Part shown: positions 1 through 13,978 of the stretch, one piece after another | How positions within the stretch are numbered: position 1 is the first letter of the stretch | Layout of the letters: each line of letters begins with the position of its first letter | Source of the DNA: Methanobacterium subterraneum | Lineage (GTDB): Archaea > Methanobacteriota > Methanobacteria > Methanobacteriales > Methanobacteriaceae | Direction: 5' to 3' | Assembly (NCBI RefSeq): GCF_002813695.1 | Contig: NZ_CP017768.1 | Location: forward strand, 2,218,501 to 2,282,500 | Length of the DNA: 64,000 bases | The notes under the pieces: generated by a model | Databases searched by the model: none | What the model was told of the DNA's origin: nothing | Seen by the model: the letters and a program-made list of their open reading frames with translations, nothing else | Position numbers and translations under genes: made by a program

Positions 1-5
1 CTATA

Positions 6-1819
<1,814 letters not shown>

Positions 1820-1823
<4 letters not shown>

Positions 1824-2680
1824 AACCAAAGGACTTTGACATACCTGGGGCAGATGTGGCATGGTGTCCGGGATGTGGAAATCTGTCCATACTGCGCAGC
1901 CTTAAAACTGCCCTAGCTGAACTGGAAATACAACCTGAAGACCTGGTATTTGTCTCAGGCATTGGTCAGGCCGGCAAACTCCCTCATTACATAAGGGGTA
2001 ATGTATTTAATGGACTCCATGGTAGGTCTTTATCTCCCGCAACCGGTATAAAAGCAGCTAACCCTGAATTAACGGTCATTGATGTCAGTGGGGATGGTTG
2101 TATGTATGGGGAGGGGGGAAATCATTTCATGCACACCATCAGACGGAACCCGGACATCACCAATCTGGTGCACAACAACATGGTCTACGGCCTAACCAAG
2201 GGACAAGCATCACCCACTAGCCAGAGGGAATTCAACACACCCTTACAAGTGGATGGGGTATTCCTGGAACCATTCAACCCATTGGCCGTAGCAATAGCAC
2301 TGGATGCATCATTCGTGGCCAGAGCATTCAGTGGGGATCGTAAACAAACCATTGAAATTTTCAAAGCTGCCATAAAACATAAAGGATATGCATTGGTGGA
2401 CATATTCCAGCCCTGTGTAACTTTCAACAAGGTGAACACCCGGAACTGGTTCCGGGAACACACCTACTACTTGAAAGATGATCATGACCCTGAAAATAGG
2501 AACCTGGCATTCCAACGAGCCACTGAAACCGGTGAGTACCCTCTGGGAATATTTTACCAAAACCCAACTAAGAGTACCTTTGAAGAAAACCTGAGTGTAT
2601 ATGGAGAGGTTAAAAAACCCCTTTACCAGCGGAAATTTGACAAAGAAAAACTCCGGGCATTGGTGGAAACTAAAAGATAG
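1820..2680 (+). CDS. 2-oxoacid:ferredoxin oxidoreductase, beta subunit
   Basis: This is the thiamine-diphosphate-binding beta subunit (286 aa) that partners the fused gamma-alpha protein just upstream. The N-terminal WCPGCGN motif supplies conserved cysteines, and [16 protein letters not shown] followed by [12 protein letters not shown] is the ThDP/Mg binding region. The start is the ATG at 1820, preceded by GGGAGGTG and overlapping the upstream stop. The subunit type is clear; the 2-oxoacid used is not, and 2-oxoglutarate or another organic acid would fit. Confidence 0.9.
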
Positions 2681-2795
2681 TTATGCCATGGTAAATTTAC
2701 TAATTACTAAACTACATCTTGCAATATTAATCAAAATTAATCAACAAATAATAAATTAGAGAAATATGGTGTTTAATAAGTTATGAGGTGGGAAT

Positions 2796-3575
<780 letters not shown>

Positions 3576-3744
3576 TTCCTCTAGATATTATTATTGGCTA
3601 TAAATTGGATTTAATTAACAGTTCATGTACCATAGATTTTGTTTGAATGGTTAGGTTTCAAGTGCTTACATGTTCCAATCCTCTGATTGAATTTGGTTTG
3701 ATTAAACATATTATTGCAGATTAAAATATATCGGGAATGATAAA

Positions 3745-4041
3745 ATGGACAAATTCAAGGAAAAAATGGATAAAATGGCTTCAGAAGGTTTTTCTGACTC
3801 GGAAATTGGGGAGAAATTTTTGGATGAAATGGGAGATTTCTGTATCTGTCCAGACTGTCCCATGTTCAACCAGTGCGCCCAGGAAAAATACGAAGGATTG
3901 TACTGTATGTTAGGTGAATCCACCTGTAATCTGGAAGAAGATGACTGTATATGTCCGGAATGTGAAGTAGCAGAAAATTTGGAACTTAAAAATGATTTAT
4001 TCTGCATCAAAGGGTCAGAAAAAGAACTGAGAGGACTTTAA
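3745..4041 (+). CDS. cysteine-rich DUF2769-type protein
   Basis: A 98-residue cytoplasmic protein of unknown function, recognised from memory as DUF2769-like. After a helical N-terminus (1-32) it carries two related cysteine blocks: CICPDCPMFNQC with YCMLGES behind it, then CICPECEV with FCIKGSE behind it. The repeat suggests two metal sites or one shared site, probably zinc or an Fe-S cluster. The ATG is preceded by GGGAATGAT. It has its own flanking AT-rich gaps, so it is probably monocistronic. No role is assigned. Confidence 0.75.
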   Translation: MDKFKEKMDKMASEGFSDSEIGEKFLDEMGDFCICPDCPMFNQCAQEKYEGLYCMLGESTCNLEEDDCICPECEVAENLELKNDLFCIKGSEKELRGL

Positions 4042-4099
4042 GGGATATATTTTCTCCCAATTTATTATTTGTTTTCATAGCATCTTCAAAATTCTTTAT

Positions 4100-4140
4100 T
4101 TTAGATTTTTTTTATTTTTAAGTGTAGTTTATAGATTTTT
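4100..4140 (+). terminator. T-rich terminator after the DUF2769 gene
   Basis: Several T runs, including one of eight and one of five, lie 60-95 bases after the stop codon of the cysteine-rich gene. Archaeal RNA polymerase terminates at such U-rich tracts without a strict hairpin. The rest of the gap to 4337 is AT-rich and shows no ORF. Confidence 0.4.
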
Positions 4141-4337
4141 ATCCTAGAATTAACAACCATTAATTAAGGATTTTTTTAAAAAATATGATGGATAAGTTAT
4201 TGATTATAAGTTGATGGGAATTAGGAAATGAGAATGAATATTTTGAGTAAAAATGGAAAATGGATTAGAATAATAGATTAAAGTAAGTTTGATTCGTCAA
4301 ATTTAATTTTTCATTAAAAAAAATTTAGAGGGATGCT

Positions 4338-5663
4338 ATGAGTTATCGTGGAAGAGCTAAACAATTTTTAGAGTCACAGAATATTTCCATTGGAGATATG
4401 ATCTCCATAAAAAAAGAGACTGTCAAGTACAGGGGCATGCTCCTGGACCGGGCAGAAGATGCTGACCAACTGCACATCGTACTCAAGATGGACAGTGGCT
4501 ACAATGTGGGAATTGCCATAGACGGAGCTGAAGTTGAACTCATAGATAAGGGAGAAAAACCAGAAATTAACCTTCCCCCACTGGATATTCAGCGGGATCC
4601 TGAAAAAAAGGATGTATCAATTATATCCACAGGGGGGACAGTGGCTTCTGTTATCGATTATAAAACTGGGGCAGTTCACCCTGCATTCACCGCTGACGAC
4701 CTTCTAAGGGCCACCCCGGAACTACTGGATGAGGCCAACATTAGTGGAAAGGCCATCATGAACATATTAAGTGAGAACATGAAACCAGAGTTCTGGGTGC
4801 AGGCGGCTCAGTCTGTGGCTGATGAAATAAGTGGGGGAGCTGATGGGGTGGTAGTGGCCCATGGAACCGACACCATGCACTACACTGCAGCAGCTTTAAG
4901 TTTCATCCTGGAAACTCCGGTGCCCATTGTCCTCACCGGTGCCCAGAGAAGTTCCGACCGGCCGTCTTCTGATGCATTCTTAAACCTCATGAGTTCAGTG
5001 GCCATTGCCAAGTCAGACATAGCCGAAGTCACAGTCTGCATGCACTCCACAGAAAACGATAACCAGGCACACATCCACCGGGGGACCCGAGTTCGGAAAA
5101 TGCACACCAGCCGCCGGGACACCTTCAACAGTATCAATAGCCCACCACTGGCCCGGGTAAAGGAAGGCAAGGTAAAAATCATTGATAAAAACTTCCATTA
5201 CCATAAACGTGGTGAATGTCAACTGGAGGTAAATGATTCACTGGAAGAAAAAGTGGGTTTCATCAAAAGTTATCCTGGAATAACTACTGAACTACTGGAT
5301 TATCACATTGATAAGGGTTACAAAGGACTTTTAATAGAGGGAACCGGTTTGGGTCACTGCCCAGACCATCTGATCCCCTCTTTACAGAGGGCAGCTGATG
5401 AAAAGATCCCGGTGGTGATGACTTCTCAATGCCTCTACGGCCGAACCAACCTCAACGTTTACAGTACAGGTCGTAAACTATTAACTGCAGGTGTCATACC
5501 TGCCGGTGACATGCTACCGGAAGTAGCATATGTTAAACTGGTATGGGCACTGGGACAGACCAGCCAACGGGAAGAAGTTAAAAAAATCATGCAAACTAAC
5601 CTCAAAGGAGAAATAAATGAAAAATCCTCTTCAAAATACTTCTTAAGAGATTACGGGGAATAA
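4338..5663 (+). CDS. gatD: Glu-tRNA(Gln) amidotransferase subunit D
   Basis: The asparaginase-like subunit (441 aa) of the archaeal GatDE transamidase, which frees ammonia from glutamine or asparagine for conversion of Glu-tRNA(Gln) to Gln-tRNA(Gln). An N-terminal SH3-like domain (about 1-85) precedes the asparaginase domain, which shows [17 protein letters not shown] (nucleophile Thr), [18 protein letters not shown] and [16 protein letters not shown]. The ATG has GAGGGATG upstream. gatE follows after about 20 bases, so the two form an operon. Confidence 0.96.
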   Translation: MSYRGRAKQFLESQNISIGDMISIKKETVKYRGMLLDRAEDADQLHIVLKMDSGYNVGIAIDGAEVELIDKGEKPEINLPPLDIQRDPEKKDVSIISTGGTVASVIDYKTGAVHPAFTADDLLRATPELLDEANISGKAIMNILSENMKPEFWVQAAQSVADEISGGADGVVVAHGTDTMHYTAAALSFILETPVPIVLTGAQRSSDRPSSDAFLNLMSSVAIAKSDIAEVTVCMHSTENDNQAHIHRGTRVRKMHTSRRDTFNSINSPPLARVKEGKVKIIDKNFHYHKRGECQLEVNDSLEEKVGFIKSYPGITTELLDYHIDKGYKGLLIEGTGLGHCPDHLIPSLQRAADEKIPVVMTSQCLYGRTNLNVYSTGRKLLTAGVIPAGDMLPEVAYVKLVWALGQTSQREEVKKIMQTNLKGEINEKSSSKYFLRDYGE

Positions 5664-5683
5664 GATGGATCGTGGTGATTAAG

Positions 5684-7570
5684 ATGGATGAAAATATTGA
5701 TTACGATAAACTGGGCTTGATGATGGGTTTGGAAATACACCAGCAGCTCAACACAACTAAAAAACTCTTCTGTCCCTGTGAATGTGAATTAACCGATAAA
5801 AAACCAAAGTACCGTGTTTTAAGGTATCTGAGGCCCACCCAGAGTGAACTGGGAAAAATCGATAGGGCGGCCTTTGAAGAATCACGCCGTGAACTCACCT
5901 TCCTCTATGATGCCTATCCTCATCACACCTGTCTGGTGGAAACAGATGATGAACCACCACATCCCCTGAATCAGGAAGCACTGGAGATCGGACTTATAAT
6001 TGCCACCCTCCTGGACATGCAAGTGGTGGATGAATTCCACACTATGAGAAAACAGGTAATCGATGGAAGTAACACTGGAGGATTCCAGAGAACAGGACTC
6101 CTGGCTATCCAGGGACATATGGAAACACCCTACGGTAAGGTTACCATTGAGAACCTTTGTCTGGAGGAAGACGCAGCCCGGCGTATGGGACAAAGAAAGG
6201 GGAAAGTAGAATTCCGCCTGGATCGTCTGGGAATCCCTCTCCTGGAGATAACCACAGATCCATCCATGAAACGCCCGGAACAGGTACGGGAAGTAGCCTA
6301 CCAGATCGGTCAGGTTCTGCGCAGCACCAAGGTAAAAAGGGGCTTGGGAACCATACGTCAGGACTTGAACATATCCATCCGCGAAGGAGCCAGGGTTGAG
6401 GTGAAAGGTGTCCAGGACCTGGATTCCATGGAACAACTGGTGAAAAATGAAGTTCTACGCCAACTTAAACTGCTGGAAATTAAGGATGAGCTACAAAAAA
6501 GAGATGCCCAAGTTGAAGACAAGATCCACGATCTTGGGGAACAGTTAAAGGACACTGAGTCAAAAATCATCCATAAAGCCATTAAAACGGGTGGAAAAGT
6601 ATTAGCAATTAAACTCAAGGGTTACCGGGGATTAATTGGTAAAGAAGTGCAACCCGGCAGGAGATTCGGAACTGAACTGGCAGGGTATGCCAAAAAGATG
6701 GGTGTAGCAGGTATATTCCACACTGATGAATTACCGGCCTACGGAATAACTTCCCTGGAAGTGGAGATCATTAACCAGTTCCTGGAAATCGGGGAAGAGG
6801 ATGCTTTTATTCTAGTTGCCGATGAAAAGGATAAAGCCAGAAATGCCCTGGAAGAAGTGCAGAGAAGGGCTGAAATGGCCATGGAAGGCGTTCCTGAAGA
6901 GACCCGGAAGGCCCTGGATGATGCCAACACTGAGTACCTCCGGCCGCTACCCACTGCCAGCAGAATGTATGTGGAAACTGATATTCCCACCCAAGTGGTC
7001 TCTAAAGAACTCCTAGGGTACGTCCAGGCCAATCTTCCGGAACTTCCCAAAGAAAAAGAGGCCCGTATAATAGATGGATATAACTTAAGTGAAGATCTAG
7101 CACATCAATTAGTGCGACAGAACAGAGTGGAACAGTTCGAAGAAATTGTTGCAGAATGTGGGGTTGAACCGACGACTGTGGCTTCACTACTGGCTTACAC
7201 TCTCAAAGAACTAAGAAGGGAAGGTCTGGATGTGGAAAATCTCTCTGATAGTCTGAAGGGAACATTCAAGTTACTGAAACAGGGCAAAATATCCAAAGAT
7301 GCTGTTTCGGAGGTGTTAGTGGGAGTTTTGAAGGAAAACTGGACTCCTGAAGAGGCTGCTGGAAATTTAAATTTATTAATGCTTTCAGAAGAAAATGTCA
7401 GCACCATAATTGTGGAGATAGTATCTGCCAATGAAAACTTGATAACAGAAAGAAAAATGGGAGCTATGGGGTCTTTAATGGGAATGGCTATGAAAGAACT
7501 CAAGGGAAAAGCAGATGGGAAACTGGTAAATAAACTTCTAAAAGAAGAAATACAAAAATATTTACAGTAA
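5684..7570 (+). CDS. gatE: Glu-tRNA(Gln) amidotransferase subunit E
   Basis: The kinase/tRNA-binding subunit (about 628 aa) of GatDE, which activates Glu-tRNA(Gln) with ATP and transfers ammonia supplied by GatD. It shows the GatB/E core ([18 protein letters not shown] near residue 12, [28 protein letters not shown]), an inserted GAD-type region around 250-420 and the helical YqeY-like tail. The start chosen is ATG 5684 because GGTGAT at 5675-5680 matches the 16S anti-SD. A GTG at 5672 in the same frame lies on that site and would add only four residues. Confidence 0.95.
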   Translation: MDENIDYDKLGLMMGLEIHQQLNTTKKLFCPCECELTDKKPKYRVLRYLRPTQSELGKIDRAAFEESRRELTFLYDAYPHHTCLVETDDEPPHPLNQEALEIGLIIATLLDMQVVDEFHTMRKQVIDGSNTGGFQRTGLLAIQGHMETPYGKVTIENLCLEEDAARRMGQRKGKVEFRLDRLGIPLLEITTDPSMKRPEQVREVAYQIGQVLRSTKVKRGLGTIRQDLNISIREGARVEVKGVQDLDSMEQLVKNEVLRQLKLLEIKDELQKRDAQVEDKIHDLGEQLKDTESKIIHKAIKTGGKVLAIKLKGYRGLIGKEVQPGRRFGTELAGYAKKMGVAGIFHTDELPAYGITSLEVEIINQFLEIGEEDAFILVADEKDKARNALEEVQRRAEMAMEGVPEETRKALDDANTEYLRPLPTASRMYVETDIPTQVVSKELLGYVQANLPELPKEKEARIIDGYNLSEDLAHQLVRQNRVEQFEEIVAECGVEPTTVASLLAYTLKELRREGLDVENLSDSLKGTFKLLKQGKISKDAVSEVLVGVLKENWTPEEAAGNLNLLMLSEENVSTIIVEIVSANENLITERKMGAMGSLMGMAMKELKGKADGKLVNKLLKEEIQKYLQ

Positions 7571-7584
7571 GTGGAGATGTTTTT

Positions 7585-8495
7585 ATGGAAGAATATGATC
7601 TGATTATCATTGGCGGAGGACCTGCCGGATTAACTGCAGGGATATATGCTGGAAGGCAGGGAATGAAAACGGTGATACTGGAGATGATGACTGGGGCTGG
7701 TTCTGGTTACATGGTGCCCAGTATGGAGAATTACCCTGGGTTTGATGAGATTTCAGGAAAAGAACTGTTGGAGAAGATGAGGAAACAGGTGGAAAAACAT
7801 ATTCCAGTGAACAACATGGAGGAAGTTAAGGAAATTGAAACAAATGATTCTTCTGGTATTCTCTTAACCACATCAAAAGGTGAATATAAAACCAAGTCAC
7901 TGATAATATCCACTGGAAGTCGTCACAGAAGGCTGAAGGTACCTGGTGAGATCGAATATATTGGACGTGGAGTTTGTTATTGTGCCACTTGTGACGGACC
8001 TTTGTATCCAGGTAAGGATGTGATCGTGGTAGGGGGAGGAAATGCTGCAGTTCAGGAAGCAATCTACCTGAAAGGACTGGGATGTAATGTAACCATAATA
8101 CACCGCCGAGACCAGTTAAGGGCTGAAAAGTATCTTCAGAAAAAATTAGAAGAGAATGAGATCCCGGTAATATGGGATTCAGTGGTGGAAAAGATAAATG
8201 GAAACATGGTTGTGGACAGTGTAACTTTGTTCAACCGTAAAACCGAGGAGAAAACTGAACTACCTCTTCATGGAATTTTCATAGCAGTGGGGAGGAACCC
8301 CTTAGTAAAGTAGCCAGTGAGGCTGGTGTGGAAGTAGATAATGTCGGATACATCCAGACTGACAAGTACCAGCGAACCAACATTCCTGGAATCTATGCTG
8401 CTGGAGATATAACTGGTGGAATTAAACAATGGGTGGTGGCCTGTGCTGAAGGAGCAGTGGCAGCCTTATCCGCATTTGAAGATGTGATGGGGTAG
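7585..8495 (+). pseudogene. trxB: thioredoxin-disulfide reductase, interrupted by a one-base frameshift
   Basis: The flavoprotein reduces thioredoxin with a redox-active CATC pair (CYCATCDGP) after an N-terminal FAD site ([19 protein letters not shown]) and an inner nucleotide-binding motif ([12 protein letters not shown]). Reading from the ATG stops at TAG 8311-8313, just after AVGRNP. Moving one base at the CCCC run (8298-8301) restores a coherent tail, LSKVASEAG then [11 protein letters not shown] and [11 protein letters not shown], ending at 8495. That gives about 303 residues, the family length. Without the tail the protein lacks the C-terminal FAD-binding strand. The cause may be a real mutation, programmed slippage or a base-calling error. 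SD GTGGAGATG precedes the ATG. Confidence 0.85.
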
Positions 8496-8602
8496 ACATC
8501 TGCGTATTTAGTCTTATGGGATACAGAAAATCCATTAAATTTATTTTTTCAAAGTAAATTTTATAATTAAAGAATAAATTAGATAAATCGAACCTGATAT
8601 TC

Positions 8603-9457
8603 ATGAAAAATAAGATTAAATTCGGTCCAGCGGGCAATCCCCTGGGTTTCAATGGCCAAACAGTCGAAGTTTGTGACTACATCCGTGGAATAGGTTTGGA
8701 TGCCTACGAATATCAAGCCACATATGGGGTGAGAATCCAGAAACAATCTGGCCTTAAACTGGCTGAAAATGCCCTTGATAATGATGTAAGGGTTTCCATG
8801 CATGCACCTTATTACATTAACCTATCTGCGCAAAAGGAGGATGTACTGGAAAGATCGATTGAAAGGCTGGTTCAATCAGCCAGGGCAGCGGAGTGGATAG
8901 GTGCCTACCGTATAGTTTTTCATCCGGGATTTTATACAAAATACACTCCATCTCAAGCATTGGATATGTGTAAAGGAGCTATTAACGAACTTCTGGAGAA
9001 ATTAGACTCCCGGGGAATAAAAAAATTCACTTTCGCACCTGAGACCACAGGCAAACGATCACAACTAGGTAGTCTGGATGAAATCATTGATATTTGCCAG
9101 TCTTTTGATCATTTCAACCCCACCATTGACTTTGCCCATGTTCACGCCAGGGGGAGAGGTTGTATTAAAGGGGCTGATGATTATCACCGGATAATGGTTA
9201 AATTAGAGGATGGATTGGATGGAATTGGGGGTAAGAAGGAAGTATTGCACTGTCATTTTACTAGGATTGAATACACTGATGCTGGTGAAAGGAAACACCA
9301 CATCCTTACGGAAACAGAATACGGCCCTCCACTGGAGCCATTACTGGAAGCACTGGTAGAATGTGGGTGGGATGCTACCATTATATGCGAAACTCCCTTT
9401 TTAGAGAAAGATGCTCTGGTAATGAAGCAGAATTATCAGGATATCCTGGAAAAATAA
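8603..9457 (+). CDS. endonuclease IV-like TIM-barrel protein
   Basis: A 284-residue xylose-isomerase-like TIM barrel similar to Nfo/endonuclease IV. Candidate metal ligands are seen in order: SMHAPYY (about 71-77), [35 protein letters not shown] and [11 protein letters not shown]. The layout agrees with a three-metal AP endonuclease, so a role in abasic-site repair alongside exonuclease III in this window is likely. Archaeal members are divergent, so another phosphoesterase activity cannot be excluded. The SD before the ATG is weak (TGAT only). Confidence 0.75.
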   Translation: MKNKIKFGPAGNPLGFNGQTVEVCDYIRGIGLDAYEYQATYGVRIQKQSGLKLAENALDNDVRVSMHAPYYINLSAQKEDVLERSIERLVQSARAAEWIGAYRIVFHPGFYTKYTPSQALDMCKGAINELLEKLDSRGIKKFTFAPETTGKRSQLGSLDEIIDICQSFDHFNPTIDFAHVHARGRGCIKGADDYHRIMVKLEDGLDGIGGKKEVLHCHFTRIEYTDAGERKHHILTETEYGPPLEPLLEALVECGWDATIICETPFLEKDALVMKQNYQDILEK

Positions 9458-9565
9458 CACGTTAACACTGAATAGGAGAGAAAATTGGACCCTATTAAAT
9501 TTTAGATACCCTGTAATCCATTTAATATATCCAGTAGTAAGGAGTGGGAATGTTGATATTTAAGT

Positions 9566-9580
9566 AAAATATATATTCGC
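9566..9580 (+). promoter_or_regulatory. TATA box of the 73-aa gene
   Basis: AAAATATATATT is a strong archaeal TATA element centred near 9572. Transcription should start about 26 bases on, near 9598. That places the ATG at 9591 outside the transcript and supports the start at 9621. Confidence 0.5.
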
Positions 9581-9620
9581 AATATGGATAATGTTTACCA
9601 GGGATAATAATGGTGGGTTA

Positions 9621-9839
9621 ATGAAAGAACCAATCATGGTTAAAAACTTCATTGATGGGAATCAAATCAGAGAAGATGATTTGCTGGCGATAATCCATGA
9701 TTTTATTGAGGAAAGTGTCCTAAAAAGTGTAATCAATGAGTTTATAGATGAAGATGTGAATTATTTAAAGGTGAAGAATCGTGAGTTGCGATGGTTGGCT
9801 ACTAAAGCCAGATTCCGGGCGAAAGATTCTGAAATGTAA
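9621..9839 (+). CDS. small conserved-type hypothetical protein
   Basis: A protein of about 72 residues, acidic in the middle (EEDDL-like and FIDEDVN stretches) and basic at the end (RELRWLATKARFRAKD), predicted helical and cytoplasmic. No family is recognised. I chose ATG 9621 because GGTGGG sits 5-6 bases upstream and because the TATA box predicts a transcript start near 9598; the in-frame ATG at 9591 would add ten residues. It is transcribed convergently with the ArsR-V4R regulator downstream. Confidence 0.6.
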   Translation: MKEPIMVKNFIDGNQIREDDLLAIIHDFIEESVLKSVINEFIDEDVNYLKVKNRELRWLATKARFRAKDSEM

Positions 9840-9922
9840 AAATAATAGATGAAATTAGATAATATATTTTCTGGGAATTTTTTCCCTTTTGGGTCCATTG
9901 ATTCAGGCATTCAATTATAACT

Positions 9923-10732
9923 TTATTCAATTACAAAACGGCAGGAATTATCTCCCAGAGCGTAGCATTTGGTTTCCCTAACACGGATCTTTTCTTTATT
10001 GTACTTGCTGAATAATGATTCAAGGATGCCACTGTCAAAGGCACATGCCGGTCTACCCAGGTAGGGCAGGCCACTGCATTCAAAGCAATCCTGTACACTG
10101 ATGGTTAATGGTTGGAAATTTTTAATCTCAACTGATCCCAGACTGTGTGTTTCCCAAAAATTGGCAATATTTCCCAGAAATTTATCCATATCAGGGTCTT
10201 TAACTTTTTCATAGAGGGCTTCCCCTACCTTTAAACCGGCTTCATGGAGTATGGGATCTATATCCACGCCCTGGGTTAGTAAAGAAATTCTTATAGTATG
10301 GAATATCAGTCTAAAGAATTCGAATGGATCATTTTCACTTGCAATGTATCTCTTGATGTAGGCGGAAATATCTTCCTGAAGTTGCTGGCGCTGTAATTTA
10401 CCTATATACTCTGATTGAATGAAAAATATCTTTTTTCTGGCATCATTAGGGTCGATACGGGAGTTGATGATCTCTTCCCTGGTCATTGATTTCAGATGAC
10501 TGGATACAGTTGATTTAGCACGCCCAGAAAACTTAACTATCTCATCGAAACTGAGATCACCCTCACGTAGCATGGATAAAATTTTTACCCGTACCGGGTT
10601 TTTAATAGCCTTCACCCCTTTAGGTGTGGCAAAAAGTTCGATCTGTATATTTTCAGATCCATAAACGGGATTATTGTCGTTAATCCTATTATCAATAATA
10701 TTTCTATCCTGTATTGTATTGTTTTTTTCCAT
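9923..10732 (-). CDS. ArsR-type HTH regulator with V4R sensor domain
   Basis: A 269-residue transcription factor. After a polar N-terminus, a winged helix (about 38-110) shows [19 protein letters not shown] and [19 protein letters not shown]. The C-terminal half (about 130-269) resembles the V4R small-ligand domain and ends in a cysteine-rich part with [30 protein letters not shown]. Those cysteines could bind a metal or sense redox or NO. It lies downstream of, and on the same strand as, a zinc ribbon, a cupin and hcp, which makes it a plausible regulator of that group. This is inference; no operator contact can be read. Confidence 0.8.
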   Translation of the reverse strand: MEKNNTIQDRNIIDNRINDNNPVYGSENIQIELFATPKGVKAIKNPVRVKILSMLREGDLSFDEIVKFSGRAKSTVSSHLKSMTREEIINSRIDPNDARKKIFFIQSEYIGKLQRQQLQEDISAYIKRYIASENDPFEFFRLIFHTIRISLLTQGVDIDPILHEAGLKVGEALYEKVKDPDMDKFLGNIANFWETHSLGSVEIKNFQPLTISVQDCFECSGLPYLGRPACAFDSGILESLFSKYNKEKIRVRETKCYALGDNSCRFVIE

Positions 10733-10803
10733 TTTTCATCCTAGATTATCTTTTTTTCTTATATTTGCGGTGCAATATTAAATAGTATTTAGGATGGTGT
10801 TGG

Positions 10804-11001
10804 TTATTGGCCTCTTTCACAACGGAAGCATGTGTCAGTATTCCGATCAGTTTTGAAGGTTATGCCACACTTTTTACAAGTCACATCATGCAGGGAAGTT
10901 TTTTTGTCAATAACTTCCAGGGCACATGAGCATTTCCAACCCATTTTACCTTTTAATGCTTGTTCGAATGCTTTATCTTCATCAACTTCTTTTTTAGGCA
11001 T
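10804..11001 (-). CDS. small zinc-ribbon protein
   Basis: A 65-residue protein with a CKKCG pair and a CFRCERG pair near the C-terminus, plus CSC around residue 24-26, typical of a compact zinc ribbon. The N-terminus is charged and helical. It is encoded between the ArsR-V4R regulator and a cupin on the same strand, with GGGGAT just ahead of the ATG. It may bind nucleic acid or protein; the function is unknown. Confidence 0.65.
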   Translation of the reverse strand: MPKKEVDEDKAFEQALKGKMGWKCSCALEVIDKKTSLHDVTCKKCGITFKTDRNTDTCFRCERGQ

Positions 11002-11026
11002 ATTATCCCCATTTATATATTATATT

Positions 11027-11365
11027 TTATAATAATCTTGTATTCTCAGTGGGTCTGGGTACTTTAACCACCAAAAACCGGAGTGTTTTATCACTTTCAT
11101 TGTACCAGCAATGAGGTATACGGGCAGGACTGTCTATTAATGAATCTTTAGCAACCTCTTTCTTCTCTTCACCAATTTCAACTATGCCAACACCTTCTAA
11201 AACATAGAAAAATACATCTACAGGAGTTATATGCTTTTTAAGTGATTCACCGGGCTCGAGTTTTATGTGCACTGCCACTGCATTTTCAGTATCGTACATT
11301 TTCCGGACATCCACTTTATGTGGTGTATCATCAATAGGTAATTTTTCCATTTCAACAATTTTCAT
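11027..11365 (-). CDS. cupin-domain protein
   Basis: A single-domain cupin of 112 residues. The first cupin motif is seen as LEPGESLKKHITPVDVFFYVLEG and the second as IDSPARIPHCWYNESD, with a His in each region that could bind metal. Such small cupins act as metal-dependent enzymes or sensors; the substrate is unknown. The start is ATG 11365, with GGGTG six bases upstream; GTG 11374 and TTG 11371 in frame are less well placed. It is on the same strand as, and just downstream of, hcp. Confidence 0.75.
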   Translation of the reverse strand: MKIVEMEKLPIDDTPHKVDVRKMYDTENAVAVHIKLEPGESLKKHITPVDVFFYVLEGVGIVEIGEEKKEVAKDSLIDSPARIPHCWYNESDKTLRFLVVKVPRPTENTRLL

Positions 11366-11508
11366 TTCCAACACCCTTTGTCAAAATTTAATTATTCATC
11401 TTTTAATAATGGAACCCTACCACTTATCTTAATAACGGAATCTTCGTTTAATCTCAATAATGAAAAGTCCTCAAAATAATTCCTAAAAAAGGGAGGGAAT
11501 GGGATTAT

Positions 11509-12819
<1,311 letters not shown>

Positions 12820-13183
12820 TATATCTCCTCCTTTATTACTTTCAACCGTTTATGGTTTTCTTAAATAAGTCAATGAATCCTTTTTCTTTCTTCTGTACTT
12901 ATTACTTTTTTATCATTCTTTAATTGTTCTAATTTAAACGAATAGTTCTAAATATAACGAATGTTCTATACTTGTAGAACAAACTATTTATATTTTTTGT
13001 CCATTAGTGGGAAAAAAATTTATGACTTTTGAATGGAAAAAAATGAGATTAGAACGTTTTTTCACATAATCAAATCGGAATAGTGGGTAATAATTGAAAT
13101 CATCAAATATATTGGTTTAAAAGGGATAATGGGAATATTTATCATTAAAATTTAAAAAAGACTTTAAATAAAAAATTAGCAGG
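12820..13183. other. intergenic region holding the hcp promoter
   Basis: This stretch lies between hcp and an upstream leftward gene. It holds the hcp leader (about 140 bases), the operator array and TATA box, and an additional TTAGAAC at 13049-13055. No ORF or RNA gene is seen. The rest is AT-rich and probably contains the terminator of the gene ending at 13184. Confidence 0.6.
12926..12993 (-). promoter_or_regulatory. hcp promoter with GTTCTA operator array
   Basis: Read on the minus strand, a TATA box ATATAAATAG (12993-12984) is followed at once by GTTCTA-N6-TAGAAC (12980-12963), an 18-bp palindrome lying exactly between the TATA box and the expected start near 12962. Two further GTTCTA copies on the plus strand, at 12945-12950 and 12926-12931, are spaced 18-19 bases apart and share CGAAT context. 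The arrangement is that of a repressor blocking polymerase entry, with extra sites downstream of the start. Confidence 0.6.
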
Positions 13184-13690
13184 TTAATAGTCTAACTCGG
13201 GCTGTTCTTCATACAACAGGATCAGTTCTTTGATAAAAGTCTCTTCATTTATTTCTCGTTTTGCAAAACTTATTTGTAAGTTCTCTATTTTCTGAATATA
13301 CTCCAATTCGTTATCGTAATTCTTTTTTGCCTCTTCTAGAAATGTTGGATTATTATCTGATTGCCCTCCAGAAACAATAGCATCATATCCTGCCTTAGAA
13401 CCCTGCCTATTGATTTGGGAGTGTTCCTTTATTTTGATTATAATGTTTTCAGGGGATTCATCATTTTTAACTGAGTTAATCAGTGATTGGTCAAATTTAG
13501 AAACTTGAGGCCCGCTGGTAACAATAAATATGGCACCCAAAAGCACTATAAACCCAAATACTCCTATTAAAATTAAAATAACTTTGTTCCTTCCTTTACT
13601 GGTCTTTTTAGATGGAATTTTCTCCCCACAATTTTGACAAATAACACTATTTTCATCATTTTCGGTGTTGCAGTATCTACATTTAACCAT
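13184..13690 (-). CDS. zinc-ribbon membrane-anchored hypothetical protein
   Basis: A 168-residue protein with an N-terminal zinc ribbon (CRYCNTEN and CQNCGEK, residues 4-22), a basic linker, one membrane span (about 37-59, VILILIGVFGFIVLLGAIFI) and an extracytoplasmic-looking helical, charged tail. The zinc ribbon would sit inside the cell and the tail outside. The start ATG has GGAAGG upstream. No specific family is recognised; similar layouts occur widely in Methanobacteriales. Confidence 0.7.
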   Translation of the reverse strand: MVKCRYCNTENDENSVICQNCGEKIPSKKTSKGRNKVILILIGVFGFIVLLGAIFIVTSGPQVSKFDQSLINSVKNDESPENIIIKIKEHSQINRQGSKAGYDAIVSGGQSDNNPTFLEEAKKNYDNELEYIQKIENLQISFAKREINEETFIKELILLYEEQPELDY

Positions 13691-13978
13691 ATTAGTTCCT
13701 TCCTACAGAATGTGAAATAGATTTGTTGAGTATAATTAATGAAAATTTATTTGGATTTGTAAGTTTCCAATCAGATTCTGCTATACTAAATGTAAAAATA
13801 TTATAATAAAACGATTTTGAGTAGATTTCCATAATTAATATTATGATACTCTTAACCGATTGGTGAAATGGATAATATCTACAGTTCAATATTTATATCA
13901 TTTAATAAATTCATAATGATTATAGAAAATAAATTTTAACAAAAGTTCTTTATTTTCAATGTTTTTTAAGGGGGTTTC

